Shown here piece after piece: positions 10,401-21,336 of a DNA stretch of 64,000 bases. Position numbers and translations under genes: made by a program. The stretch lies in the NCBI GenBank assembly GCA_013368315.1, contig JAACJM010000169.1:1-64000 (forward strand), read 5' to 3'. Source of the stretch: Tetrapyrgos nigripes. Lineage: Eukaryota > Basidiomycota > Agaricomycetes > Agaricales > Campanellaceae. The stretch's first letter is position 1, and each line of letters begins with the position of its first letter. The notes beneath the pieces are model-generated. The model had not been told where the DNA came from. It did not search any database and saw only the letters and a list, made by a program, of their open reading frames with translations.

Positions 10401-11960
10401 CAGGGTGCGCGCAGGTTGCGTCCAGGGTGCGTGCAGGTTGCGTCCAGAGTGCGCGCAGGTTGCGTCCAGAGTGCGTCCAGAGTGCGCGCAGGTTGCGCCC
10501 AGAGTGCGTGCAGGTTGCGTCCAGGGTGCGCGCAGGTTGTGCCCAGAGTGCGCACAGGTTGCGTCCAGAGTGCGCACGGGTTGCGTCCAGAGTGCGCGCA
10601 GGTTGCGCCCAGAGTGTGCGCAGGTTGCGTCCAGAGTGCGCGCAGGTTGCGCCCAGGGTGCGCGCAGGTTGCGTCCAGAGTGCGCACGGGTTGCGTCCAG
10701 AGTGCGCGCAGGTTGCGTCCAGAGTGCGCCCAGGTTGCGTCCAGAGTGCGCCCAGGTTGCGCCCAGAGTGTGCGCAGGTTGCGTCCAGAGTGCGCGCAGG
10801 TTGCGTCCAGGGTGCGCCCTGGTTGCGTCCAGGGTGCGCGCAGGTTGCGTCCAGGGTGCGCGCAGGTTGCATCCAGGGTGTGTGCAGGTTGCGCCCAGAG
10901 TGCGCGCAGGTTGCGCCCAGAGTGCACGCAGGTTGTGCCCAGGGTGCGTGCAGGTTGCGTCCAGAGTGCGCGCAGGTTGTGCTCAGGGTGTGCCCAGGTT
11001 GCGTCGAGAGTGCGTCCAGGGTGCGCGCAGGTTGCGCCCAGAGTGCGCGCAGGTTGCGTCCAGGGTGCGTGCAGGTTGCGTCCAGGGTGCGCACAGGTTG
11101 CGTCCAGAGTGCGCGCAGGTTGCGTCCAGAGTGCGCGCAGGTTGCGCCCAGAGTGCGTGCAGGTTGCGTCCACGGTGCGCGCAGGTTGCGCCGAGAGTGT
11201 GCGCAGGTTGCGTCCAGAGTGTGCGAAGGTTGCGCCCAGAGTGCGCGCAGGTTGCGCCCAGGGTGTGCGCAGGTTGCGCCCAGGGTGCACGCAGGTTGCG
11301 CCCAGGGTGCACGCAGGTTGCGCCCAGGGTGCGCGCAGGTTGCGTCCAGAGTGCGCGCAGGTTGCGCCCAGAGTGCGCACAGGTTGCGTCCAGAGTGTGC
11401 GCAGGTTGCGCCCAGGGTGTGCGCAGGTTGCGCCCAGGGTGCGCGCAGGTTGCGTCCAGAGTGCGCGCAGGTTGCGCCCAGAGTGTGCACAGGTTGTGTC
11501 CAGGGTGCGCGCAGGTTGTGTCCAGGGTGCGCGCAGGTTGTGTCCAGGGTGCGCGCAGGTTGTGTCCAGGGTGCGCGCAGGTTGTGTCCAGGGTGTGCAC
11601 AGGTTGCGTCCAGAGTGCGCGCAGGTTGTGTCCAGGGTGCGCGCAGGTTGTGTCCAGAGTGCGCGCAGGTTGCATCCAGAGTGCGCGCAGGTTGCGCCCA
11701 GAGTGCATGCAGGTTGTGTCCAGAGTGCGCACAGGTTGCGTCCAGGGTGCGCGCAGGTTGCGTCCAGGGTGCGCGCAGGTTGCGTCCAGAGTGCGCGCAG
11801 GTTGCGTCCAGAGTGCGCACAGGTTGCGTCCAGGGTGCATGCAGGTTGTGTCCAGGGTGCATGCAGGTTGCGTCTAGGGTGCGCACAGGTTGCGTCCAGA
11901 GTGCGCGCAGGTTGCGTCCAGAGTGCGTGCAGGTTGCGTCCAGAGTGCCCGCAGAGTGCC
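7475..11960 (+). repeat. 22-bp GC-rich satellite array, about 200 copies
   Basis: The unit is 22 bp with the core GTGCGCGCAGGTTGCGTC followed by CAGR. Because 22 is not a multiple of three and the unit creates no stop codon in any phase, all six frames are open for kilobases. The resulting 900-1500-residue Arg/Cys/Ala-rich or His/Pro/Trp-rich ORFs have a 22-residue period and are not evidence of a gene. Copies at about 8440-8815 are almost identical (GTGCGCCCAGGTTGCGTC type), while the flanks are a mosaic of variants. Nearly all variable sites are CpGs read as TG or CA. Confidence 0.93.
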
Positions 11961-11976
11961 CGTACTCTGGACGCCA

Positions 11977-12404
11977 CCTGCGCACTTTTTTCACACTGAA
12001 ATACTTCTGTATTTCTTGGCTGTATTACCTAATGTATTACTGTGACGCCATGTCACTCTGAAATTTTCCTGTAATCCAACTTGTCTTACAGCAGTCTTAC
12101 AGCATTGCTCCCAAAATTTCTTCTCTCTGTAATACTTCTGTAATCCAAGGCAGAATACTTGTTGAATGGCTTGGTGTAAGTTTGCTGTAATCCCTATGTA
12201 GGGCACCGGATATACAGGGATTTGGCCTCTGAAATCTCCCTGTAATACAACTTGTCTTACAGCAGTCTTACAGCATTGATCTGGAAAATTCTTCTCTCTG
12301 TAATACCCCTGTAATACAAGGTGGATTACTTCTTGAATGACTTGTTGTAAGGTCACTGTAATACCTCTGTATGGCAGATGATTTACAGGGATTTGCCTCC
12401 AGTG
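11977..12404 (-). repeat. Right 428-bp terminal inverted repeat
   Basis: Inverse copy of 7055-7482. Just inside it (about 11961-11980) one partial satellite unit is inverted relative to the array, so the array's first unit belongs to the inverted repeat on both sides. This suggests the array grew from a unit already present within the ancestral TIR junction. Confidence 0.88.
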
Positions 12405-12407
12405 TTG

Positions 12408-12945
12408 TACATCTTTCTGCTTGGCCGTTCCCTCTATCCGGGTGTAATTCTTCATTTTCAGGTCCCTAGAACCCGATTCAAATGCGCTCAGGTCCTCATC
12501 CATTGCCGTTCTCGCTGTGAGGCAACCCGCGCTCTGTGGTACCATATATTCTATTCGGATTAAGACCCAGGTGAGTCTTAAATTTCTACCGGTATTCTAT
12601 ATCAATGCTAACAAAGGCTCTCTGAACGTTCTTTTAATCCTCCTCCTTCTCCGCTTCTCCACCTTCACCACCTCCAACCCGTCTTCTTGAAATACCTTCA
12701 ACGCTGGCCCAACCATCCGACACGCCGCCTTTTATAGGCCTCAAACATACTTATGCAGATCCGCTGAGGGATGGAGAAGTAGGACGCCGGTTTCTCAAGT
12801 AGTGGATATGGTGGGCGAATGGGTTAGTGGGTAGTCTTGCAAGTGGGAATGGAATATAGGATGAGCAGGGGGAATTATGGGTTAAACTTCCACAACAGGT
12901 ACACATTTTCCCCTCATTTCCTTTCTTTTCTCAGTATATTCTAAC
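12408..12945. other. No gene recognised
   Basis: The target site region of the satellite element. No domain or exon chain is visible, and joining the flanks at TTG gives no recognisable product. Confidence 0.3.
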
Positions 12946-12950
12946 GTTTT

Positions 12951-13866
12951 AAGACCCTCCGAATCCATTGGCGTCGACGCTGAGGCAACGCTACGCCGCT
13001 TTCTTGAGTTATGACGACCTTCTCCTCCTCTCTTGTATCAACAGCACCTTCCCTCGCCCCTGGTTCAAATTTCGACATGTCGGACTCAATTCCAAGGTTA
13101 TTAATTAAACCTTCCAGACACGATGGGCATGGTTTCGAACGCGTCGCACGTCGTCCGCGTTCGATATGAACGCTTTTCGGTTTTTGGATATATGGACAGG
13201 GCATAACTTCGGAACGCCAGGTGCGTTCGCTTTTTCTTTTGATATATTCGTATTCTCCTCCTTAAGACGATTTTCTAGCATCTCCGATTTGCCCCATTCT
13301 CTCAATTTTTCGTCTACCTACAACATCCTCTCCTCCCCTTTTCATACCGCCTTTACCACCTTCATTCCATCGCCTATCACGTTCCCTCAGCCTGATTGTA
13401 CGTTATAGGACCTTCCAAATCGACTGGAGTCCACGCTGAGGACCTCCGACGCCACATTCAATTCTTATGGGTACCTTCTCCCCATCCCCCTTCTGCCCTC
13501 CACCCTCGCCTCCTTGTCCAAATTCTTTGACCCCGGGCTCGATTCTGGCGTATTTAACCCCTCCGAACACGATGGTGATGCTTATGAGTTTGTACGACGT
13601 TGATCGCGTTCGCTATGACGGAATTTTGGGTTTGGGCAAGTTTGTTGGGGCCATAGCTTTGGAACGCCGGGTGCGTTCGCTTTATTTATTATATATTCGT
13701 ATCCTACTCATCATGAAAATACTCTAACACCCCCAACTTGCCTCGTTCTCTCAAGATCGCATCGACCTACAACCCCCTCTCCTCCCTCTCTCACACCGCC
13801 TCTACTACCTTCATTCCTCTACCTATCATGTTCCCCGAACCCAACCATATGTTATAGGACTCTAAA
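12951..13866. repeat. 450-bp satellite, two units
   Basis: Two tandem units about 454 bp apart, with matching anchors at 13083 and 13537 (GGACTCAATTCC and GGGCTCGATTCTGG, each followed by a CCTCCGAACACGATGG-type string). Each unit also carries CCATAACTTTGGAACGC and TATATATTCGTATYC. A third unit is cut after a few bases at 13866. The same monomer recurs at 23.9-25.5 kb and 39.4-44 kb. Confidence 0.82.
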
Positions 13867-13888
13867 AATTGGTATCAGTTGTTAACCA

Positions 13889-14005
13889 GTCATGAGATTG
13901 ACGACCAAGTCGTCAGAGTGTGCATGTCCACATAAGAAATTTAATTGAGTTGACAACAGGTCTGACGACTGACGACTAAGTCGTCAGAGTGTGCGTGTCC
14001 ACACC
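13889..14005. repeat. Hairpin repeat pair, GACGACCAAGTCGTC type
   Basis: Two copies about 70 bp apart hold GACGACCAAGTCGTCAGAG (13900) and GACGACTAAGTCGTCAGAG (13970), each followed by TGTGCRTGTCCACA. The core is the same CGACCAAGTCG as in the other hairpin blocks, here with GA/TC arms. Confidence 0.75.
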
Positions 14006-17000
14006 GAATATACCAACTTGAAAGCAATTCTGAGCTCATATACATCGTTTCTAGTCATCACCAGTACATAAAGTCATATACAATAAGTTAGGACTGTATC
14101 CGCAGATTTAGGTATACCAGTTTGGCGTCCGAGTGAGGGTCATTTTGGTATGTAGTCGCATGTTCCGTAGGGGGTTGATGATAAGCATTAGCTTGTCATG
14201 TAAGTATTCTTTTTCGTAATAGTCAAAGAAGAACAGCGTTAACGGAGGATTTTCTTTCCCTTCATAGAATTTCTTCTCCGCATATGACGGCCGACAAAGA
14301 GGAGTCTTCAGTATTTGTGATTTATATATGAAACTCGTCACAAAAGAATTCCACGCTTGTTGGCTTCAATCACGCTTTTATTAATATACTCAACGAAGAA
14401 TGAACAGGACTCGAAAAAGGCCACCTATGTACCGCCACATGAAAAATACCCATGGGGCAATGAAATCCGTAGACTCACGCCAGCTGCCACAACCCTATTG
14501 CCAGACGTTGGTACGGACTTCATCATGGCCTTCAGTATATGATCATTTTTCTTTCCCATTCCCAACCCAAGGGTCCAATTCGATAGACAACCTTTCCCAT
14601 CTGCGATCGTTCCAATCACCCTCGACACAACGTCTTTATCTGACTCCCTCTTGAATAAAATCACTCTTTCGTCACCCGATAGTGACTCGAGCCATCACCT
14701 TGGCCTGTAGCAAGGCAAAATGCATATACATGCTGACAGTGTTGCTGAAATCCATTTTGCTTTTGGCTGACGTTGAGAAGACAGTGGGAATGTCGCTTGC
14801 TGAAGCGAAGAGGATGGAAGAGAATTGGTATAAAGCAGAGGTATGGTGTATCCAGATAAATCCAGTTGATATGGTACGGTCTTTCAATCTTGTTCTTCGC
14901 CTTTCGCTAATTCGATAATCCTAGCGAGCCTACATTTACTCCACATCAGGAAATGGTACATTTTAACTGACCTTTCTCGGTTGGGTGAGCCTCGATGTAT
15001 AGCAACCTATTGACCATTATGACAGCTAGTATAACTATAGAGTACAAAGTGAGCAGGCAAAGTGCATTATAATTACCACTTACATGCACGGTTAGGTACG
15101 GTCACAGGAGGGAAAGGCGTCAAAGCTGGGTTTGCCGAAGAACTTTCGAGCAATAGTAACCAGTGTGTCACATAGCCCGGGACTGTTCGAGAGCTTTCAG
15201 CTGCAGGTGTGGACAGTAAAAGGATAGATTTTGACATAATCTATCTATTCAGCAGTATAAAGACAGAGTAAAACTACTTAAAGTCTCGCAGAGGCATATT
15301 TCCACAGTGATATGAAATGATAATGAAGTAGACCCCTTAGTCCTGCCAAAAAAACAAAAAAAAAAACAGAGGCACCATGAAGACTGCACGTCCTTGAGTA
15401 TCCCTATCGGTCACCTGCACTGCATGGAGATGCTCCTCATTCTGAAGTGGTTCCAGGGCCGGAAGATCGTCAAAAGAGTCGTCCAGACTGTTACGGTGTT
15501 TGACCTGCAAAGTCGTTAAGAACAGTCAAACATGGAAGATCTGGACACTCACAATGGCAAGGGAACAGAAGGAACATTTTGAGACACTCCTTGATGAGCT
15601 TTAGAGGGCTTGAGGGATCGTTAAGCGCGACGCTTAAAAAGAAATTGCTTAAGGAAACATACCAAAAATTCCAGAACTGATGCGTATGAGATAAACCCAA
15701 GAAGTCAAAGTTGGTCGGAAAAGTGGCGCCTTGCAGTCAGAAACAGATTCTAGACTGCACATACCGGAAGACGAAACGGAAAGACACCGAAACGCATTCG
15801 GGTGCCCAAGAGAAGAAAAGAGGACTGAAGCAAAAGAGATGCACGGCGAGGGGCCAGTCGGTGGTCGCCTTCGTGCATCCTTAAGGACCCTTCAGAGTGG
15901 CCAGCAGGAAGGAGGGAAGACGCTCGAATAGCGGAAAGCGCAGCAACTTTCGGCGAAAGTCGAAACTCAGTTGACTCAGTTAAATGACGCAGTGCATACG
16001 TCAGCACTTCGCTTAGCTAGCCAATCAGGTTTAAGATTTGTCTATGGATTGCCGTCGCGCACTCGGCGTACGCACCTTTCTGTAGATACCGTAGAAAAGA
16101 AGTATCAGTAAACGGAAAGGAAGAAAAGGAAAGAAAAGCATTGATGGAAAGATACATAGAGAGGAAACACGTACAGCGACTGACGTACAGCGACTGCCGA
16201 CAGCTGGGACCGTCATCCACATGAAAGTGCCCCAAAGAGAGCTGGCTCGTCAACGAAGCCTTTTGATCTTCATCAGTTCCTCTCCAGTCTCAAAACGCTG
16301 CCAGACCTCTAGACCCAAAGACTTCCCAGCCATAACCCTCCTAGTCCCTATACCTTCATCCTTATACCTCGTCGTAGACTTGCTTGAAGCTCTGCAAGAG
16401 ATGAAGGCAAGTTCGTCTCTATGTGGAGAATCGATATGTCTTGCTGCCAGCACGTCGTGATGCCGGTGAAACCAAGAAGCCAGAATCCAAACTGGTCCGC
16501 ATGAAACTCATACTATTCCAAACCACAATGAAAGAACTGTCGAAGAATAGATGGCGGGTTTGGAGGACGCGGTAGGCAAGACAGTTGGCAGTCAGCCAGG
16601 AGATTTTGCTCATTCAGGGGACGGATATCGAGGTGCCTTTATAATGGTTAGGACAAGGATGGAGGAGGAGAGGGGTAGGTTTGAGTTTTGACCGCCAGGG
16701 CGATGTTTGTGCAAGAGACGAAGACGACGAAGACGTGGCCACAGAAGTCGTCGTCGTCGGTTCCAGTTTCTCAGTGGTAGAAGAAGGTACTAGGTTGGAT
16801 TTCCATTCTGGAATGAGGATCTTTAGGCAGAGATGAATATCATCATTTTGTAAACACGTATGCGAGCCAAAGGGGTCCAACAAGCAAATTGTACGTGACT
16901 CGGAGGATGCACACTACACCGCGCTTCAGGTCATAACTTGAATTTGGGGCGTGTACGTGGACATCTTTTGCTCTTGTCAAGGTTGTAGTACGTACCTTGG

Positions 17001-17640
17001 AGAGCCGCTAGCTGCGCATTTAGGAGAATACTCACTGAGTGAAGGAGACTGGACTGAACTAGTGCCTGACTCGGAGAAGGTAGTACTTATGCTGGATCTT
17101 TCTTCTGAATGCTGTTATGTTCTGATGAGACTTTCATCTCGCAGAAGACCGACGCTATTTGAAACCTAAATCCAAGAGCTTGTATGAACATGTCCATATC
17201 TATAGCCGACCCTCAGGCTCTTTGAGTCAACTTGTACTACTTCTATCGACTCGGCGCTGAATACAGTGTAGTTTCTGGCGTATACTTTCAGACCAACCGT
17301 GACCTACTACACTCTCCTTGCGGCAAGTTTCTCCAAAACCCGCCAAGCGACCTCTAATTTACCCATCGCATTCCGAACCAAGAATCTGAAATTCACATGT
17401 AAAGAAAAGGAAGGCTTTTGAGCGACGAACACGAACAAGGCAATGAGTACTCACGGAGTCCCATGGTATTCCTCGGTGGGATAGGGTCGATTTCGAAAGA
17501 CAAAATAGGGGTGCCAGGGTATGGTCGGTGGGTGATATGGGGTATTCATTTTCTGGCTGTATACAAGTAACAAGGAAAAGAAAGGAACACCATTTTCAGA
17601 TTATGAATGCATTAAGAGAATGTATAATGTATTTAATTGC
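14006..17640. other. Long stretch without a recognisable gene
   Basis: Only short ORFs occur (for example 14425-14664 minus, 16250-16613 minus, 16614-16883 minus, 16951-17169 plus). Some could be exons of a decayed gene, but no splice chain joins them into a product I recognise, and no transposon termini were seen. Treated as unannotated. Confidence 0.3.
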
Positions 17641-17645
17641 ACTTA

Positions 17646-18547
17646 CTATCTTTCAGCCTTTATAATCATCCTCTCCTCCGAAGAGAGCGGCAAGTCCAGA
17701 GGTTTCATCAAAAGAAAGTTACGAATAAGACGTGGACGGTTCTCCTCTTTGACTTGGTTGATCAGCTCCAAGCAGGCGGGAATGATGACGCGCTTTTTGT
17801 TTTCTTTTTCAGATACTGAAGCATCAGCGTCAGCATCGACAACGGACTCGAACTTGGACGTGATGCCTTTGTCGGAAAGTGTGTATTGAGTGAGATATGC
17901 CTGGCCGGTATTGATCCATGATTTGAATTTCATGTGTACAAACGGGTGAGGAGGCTCGTGATATGTATCGATGTAGGCATCGTAGAACGCTGGCAGAGTC
18001 GGGAACAAGACTCGGCAACTTTGGGGAAATGGGGGTTTTGGGTTAAGGCATGTGCGAGAGGGGTCGTGAATGTCAAAGTGAAAAACAGATGCGCCATGGA
18101 CGAGGATACGTTCCGGTTGATACTGAACTCGAACACGGTCAATCAACCAAGGCCACACGTCTTTCTGAGAGAAGGGCAACTTACGGTTTCGAAAGTACTC
18201 TCTGGGTTATCATGAACTAGCAACTTTGTGGAGACGTTGAGGTTGAAAGCGTGTGGGCACTGAGGGTTGACAACTTTGAAATCGTTCCAGCGATGGACAG
18301 GGTCAGTTTCTTTCCAAGAGTAAGAGAAAGAATTGCAGATTGAGTTGATGGCTTGATCAATCATGTGGTCCGGGACGAGCAAATGCTGATCAAATAGGTC
18401 TGTGGGGACGCGATGGACTATGGACAGTGCATCCTCTCCGAAAACAACGCACGGTATTCCAGCGTTTATGACTGCTGCTGGAGGTCCAAGACGGCCATTC
18501 TGTTCTGCTGGCCAGCTGGGGCTTTCCTCGTAGTAGTGGACACCCAT
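17646..18547 (-). pseudogene. Basidiomycete protein of unknown function, frame broken once
   Basis: Two overlapping minus-strand frames make one protein. The first opens at the ATG 18547 (an in-frame TGA lies just upstream) and the second ends at 17646. The switch point at 18165-18184 is either a 20-nt GTAAGT...CAG segment, whose removal restores the frame exactly and gives 293 codons, or a plain frameshift. Twenty nt is far below normal fungal intron size, so a frameshift is more likely. The N-terminal part (AGIPCVVFGEDAL, followed about 10 residues on by FDQHLLVPDH) resembles mushroom proteins with a nucleotidyltransferase-like start. The later ILVHGASVFHFDIHD and PTLPAFYDAYIDT segments look conserved but unnamed. 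Assignment to the nucleotidyltransferase fold is weak inference. Confidence 0.5.
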
Positions 18548-19094
18548 GGAGCTGCGGTTGGCGGTGGAGGCAGTTCAAGACAACCAACAATCACCTGACC
18601 AGAGTGTGGTCCTGTTTGTCAATGTTACGAGGCCCCTTTAGGGCCGAGTTAACTTAGGTCGACTTCGAAAATTGTCCCACGGCTTCAAACTCCCACCCCT
18701 TTTCGTTGCCACTCAACCGGTACAGTGGACATCATATTCCATCTCCATGTTACTATTGCTGAAGTCAATGAATGATTGCGATTTGCGTTAGGTTCTGATC
18801 AACATCCACCTCCTTTACCTGGAAGAGATACAGATGAAAATTCCGAGTCCGTTGTCATCTTGCTTTGCTCCCATCTTCATTTTTTTTGCTCTACCTCTTC
18901 GCGTTTCTGTGATATTTCTCTCTGTTTTTGCTTGGACTCCTTTTGAATGTGGCTGGCAAGTGCAACAAAGTTCTTGCTACTGACTACCCTTCAACACTTT
19001 GATATTTTTTTATTCCTTTGCTGCTTGCATTGGTTTTCGCTCCAGTCTCTTTCCTTCCCTGTTTATTGAATTTCCCCTGCTCTGCATTTCAGTA

Positions 19095-19272
19095 AAGGAA
19101 TACAAGATCATAGATTGAATAATGCCACTACTCAATGCACTCCTGCATGTCAGTACAATCTGTTAAGGAATACAAGGTCATAGATTGAATAATGCCGCTA
19201 CTCAATGCACACTTGCATGTCAATCTATCAAAGAATACAAGGTCATAGATTGAATAATGCCATTACTCAACA
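19095..19272. repeat. 66-70-bp tandem repeat, three copies
   Basis: Units start at 19095, 19165 and 19231, each with GAATACAAGRTCATAGATTG and AATAATGCC. They differ by a few bases and two small indels. Confidence 0.85.
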
Positions 19273-19342
19273 GAAGGGGGGCCTCATATCTTGCCATGCG
19301 AAGCAGTGGCACCTTTCCCCAGTTACTGTCTTTTCAGCGTGT

Positions 19343-19557
19343 GAGCGGAGAAGACAATAAGAAGAATAGCCCATCGCCCAGAAATGTATTATGGCAGCCA
19401 TATTTAGATCTGTAGGTGCCGGAAGGTCGCTGAGATTGTGATAACATTCTTGAGCGAAGAAGACAACAAGAAGAATAGCCCATCGCAGCCCATCGCCCTG
19501 AAATGTATTGTGGCGGCCATTTTTAGACCTGTAGGCGCTGGAAGGTCGCTGAGATTG
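19343..19557. repeat. 109-bp direct duplication
   Basis: Copies start at 19343 and 19452. Both contain AAGAAGAATAGCCCATCGC, GAAATGTATTRTGGCRGCC and GGAAGGTCGCTGAGATTG. The second copy has an extra GCAGCCCATC slippage insertion. Confidence 0.85.
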
Positions 19558-20113
19558 ATATTTCTTTTTGACCTTCCTAGAACTTGGGCATTGGCGTTGT
19601 CATGACACAAAGGAATATGTACGGATTTGGCTCATCGAGCAAGTCTAGTATTTCCGAATTACATATAAGGGCCTAAGCTTATTCCAGCTCTCACGATGGC
19701 CATTATGACAGGGGTTATTCTTATAATAATAAAAATCCTCAATTTTTCAGAATAAAAAAAATCTCACCTTATCTCGAATATTTTGGGGGTGTCCTAAAGC
19801 TATCTAATTGCTCCGTCTTCGTACGCGAGTCGACGGGCATGGAGGGGCAAAGATGAATAGGCAAAACGCGGCGACCCCAAAATGGAGCCGCCCGAAAAGA
19901 GAAGTGACATTAGGATGTGGATAAGCACTATGGAGCCTAAGGAGGAAAATAGGGAAGGGAAGGGAGGGTGAGGGAAATTATAAGGATGTAGGAAATCAAA
20001 GTTTAGAATGTGTAAAAGTTGAAGTAGATGGGGGAGTTGGAGGTATGGAAGAGGGGGAAATAGTAGGTAAAGCCCAATGCCCTGAAACAGCAACAATGGG
20101 AATAAAATAAATA

Positions 20114-21226
20114 CTAATGAGCGGGATGACCAAAAAGGAGGGCATGCAGGACTACGGGGTTCTTACGGATATATATCTCGAAAGTATGTGAACTCCACCT
20201 CCCCGCGGCCTGGATGAGATGTGGAGAAACACCACTCTGCGCCATTGATGTGGCACCCCCTGCGCGCATTGAATGTCCCGAGATGTTGGCGTTAGGGAAA
20301 AACATCTTTAATCTCTTGATAAACCAATCGCGCGTGGGGATTTTGCCGTTTGAACAGATCCAGAGCTCGGGGCGTAGTGGGAAAAAATGGTCTCGAGAGT
20401 CAAGGTATGAAAGGAAATGGGGAGTAGGGTTTGAACGACGGGTGGTGGTTTGTATGATGACAAGGTTGCCCTCAAAGAAATGATCCGCTTTATGGCCGGG
20501 AAGGAATAGGGAGTACTGGTCCGGATCGCTGGTGTCAACGGAATGGCGCATCATAGTTTTTCGACGGTTGATCAAGCGTTTGTTTGTAGGGTCTGTTATC
20601 TCCCCTAATCGAAGGAGTCCGTGAAAACCCGTTAGCACCATCGCTTTGAATAGGAAGTCGTCATGGGATTGAGAAGATGAAAGGGAATTAATGATGATCT
20701 CGAGTTGGTCATGGGATAGGGGAAGTTTTCTATTGATTGGGGTGCCCCATCGACGTAAGCAACCAGTCATGGTGCGTGTCACCAACGGTGAATTCCGTGC
20801 CTGCCGTGCATCGGGAAAATGCACCTCGAGTTCGCTAACGATGCCCGAGAGATAATTGTTGACGGAACGAGGGTTGATGTGCGCAGACATGAACACAGCA
20901 TACATGCTGAGGGTCTCGGGAGTGGGAATAATGGGGAAATCATGGATCTTGCAAAAAGTAAGGTAGGAATTAAGAGCAGAAGAATAAGAAGAAGAGGAAG
21001 AGGTATCGATGGATAGGCCCAGACAAACAGATCGTTCGTGAATCAGCTTTTCTAAGCTCCAAGGCTCACGAACGGGTTGCCTGGAAGTTGCTGAAATAGA
21101 TAACACATTGCCCCCAGTGTCCATCGCGGGGGTATAGAAGGTCGTAACAATGCCAAAAAATTTCAGAAAGTCATAAAAGAAGAAAGAAAGAGAAATAGAT
21201 CGTGATCGAAGAGGGGAACAGTCCAT
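20114..21226 (-). CDS. Tyrosine recombinase of a DIRS/Ngaro-like element
   Basis: The enzyme would join and resolve the circular intermediate of a YR retrotransposon through a covalent 3'-phosphotyrosine. The frame gives 370 residues from the ATG at 21226; a later Met at residue 35 is an equally good start because conserved sequence begins near residue 55. Residues about 55-160 form the helical core-binding domain. The catalytic set is complete: R206 in LLRLGEI, H318 and R321 in GHSMRAGG, W344 at the H/W position in AGRWSSHTF, and the nucleophile Y352 in EIYIRKNP. No stops interrupt it. The family assignment is firm. The attribution to a retroelement rather than a Crypton rests on the adjacent gag, and no DNA-binding tail typical of Cryptons is seen. 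Confidence 0.88.
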   Translation of the reverse strand: MDCSPLRSRSISLSFFFYDFLKFFGIVTTFYTPAMDTGGNVLSISATSRQPVREPWSLEKLIHERSVCLGLSIDTSSSSSYSSALNSYLTFCKIHDFPIIPTPETLSMYAVFMSAHINPRSVNNYLSGIVSELEVHFPDARQARNSPLVTRTMTGCLRRWGTPINRKLPLSHDQLEIIINSLSSSQSHDDFLFKAMVLTGFHGLLRLGEITDPTNKRLINRRKTMMRHSVDTSDPDQYSLFLPGHKADHFFEGNLVIIQTTTRRSNPTPHFLSYLDSRDHFFPLRPELWICSNGKIPTRDWFIKRLKMFFPNANISGHSMRAGGATSMAQSGVSPHLIQAAGRWSSHTFEIYIRKNPVVLHALLFGHPAH

Positions 21227-21336
21227 GTAATGATCAAGTAGAAAGAAAAAGCGAAATTAAAGAAAAGACAGTCCGATCAGGGGAAATTAGAAGGAGCAGA
21301 ATTAAATGAAACAAATTAGTGTGGACAGGAACGAGA

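Larger units (their letters stand above)
7055..12404. mobile_element. 5.35-kb non-autonomous CACTA-like element filled with a 22-bp satellite
   Basis: The left end starts CACTGGAGGCAAATCCCTG at 7055 and the right end is its exact inverse, ending at 12404. TTG flanks both sides (7052-7054 and 12405-12407). CACTG/CAGTG ends with a 3-bp duplication fit the CACTA (En/Spm, CMC) superfamily. Each terminal inverted repeat is 428 bp. Between them lies only a 22-bp tandem array; no transposase or other gene is present. Mobility would have to come from a CACTA transposase elsewhere. The Tnp2 element at 25697-31448 also has CACTG ends, but the internal TIR sequence differs, so it is not an obvious partner. 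Confidence 0.85.
18548..20110. other. Intergenic, with short tandem repeats
   Basis: No gene recognised. At about 18630 CCCTTTAGGGCCGAGTTAAC resembles CCCTTTAGGCCGAATTAAC at about 50890, possibly ends of an old LTR or MITE, but no partner repeat could be paired. The two tandem blocks are listed separately. Confidence 0.3.

Noticed and set aside
7398..12061. Seven open frames of 588-1518 codons on both strands
   Set aside because: They are produced by a 22-bp tandem repeat without stops in any phase; the encoded sequences are pure 22-residue repeats present on both strands, so none is supported as a gene.
16250..16883. Adjacent minus-strand ORFs that might be exons of one gene
   Set aside because: No intron joins them in phase into a recognisable protein and no conserved motif is visible.
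18616..18680. Possible solo LTR sharing CCCTTTAGG...TTAAC with 50885
   Set aside because: Only about 30 bp match and no matching right border or target duplication could be paired.
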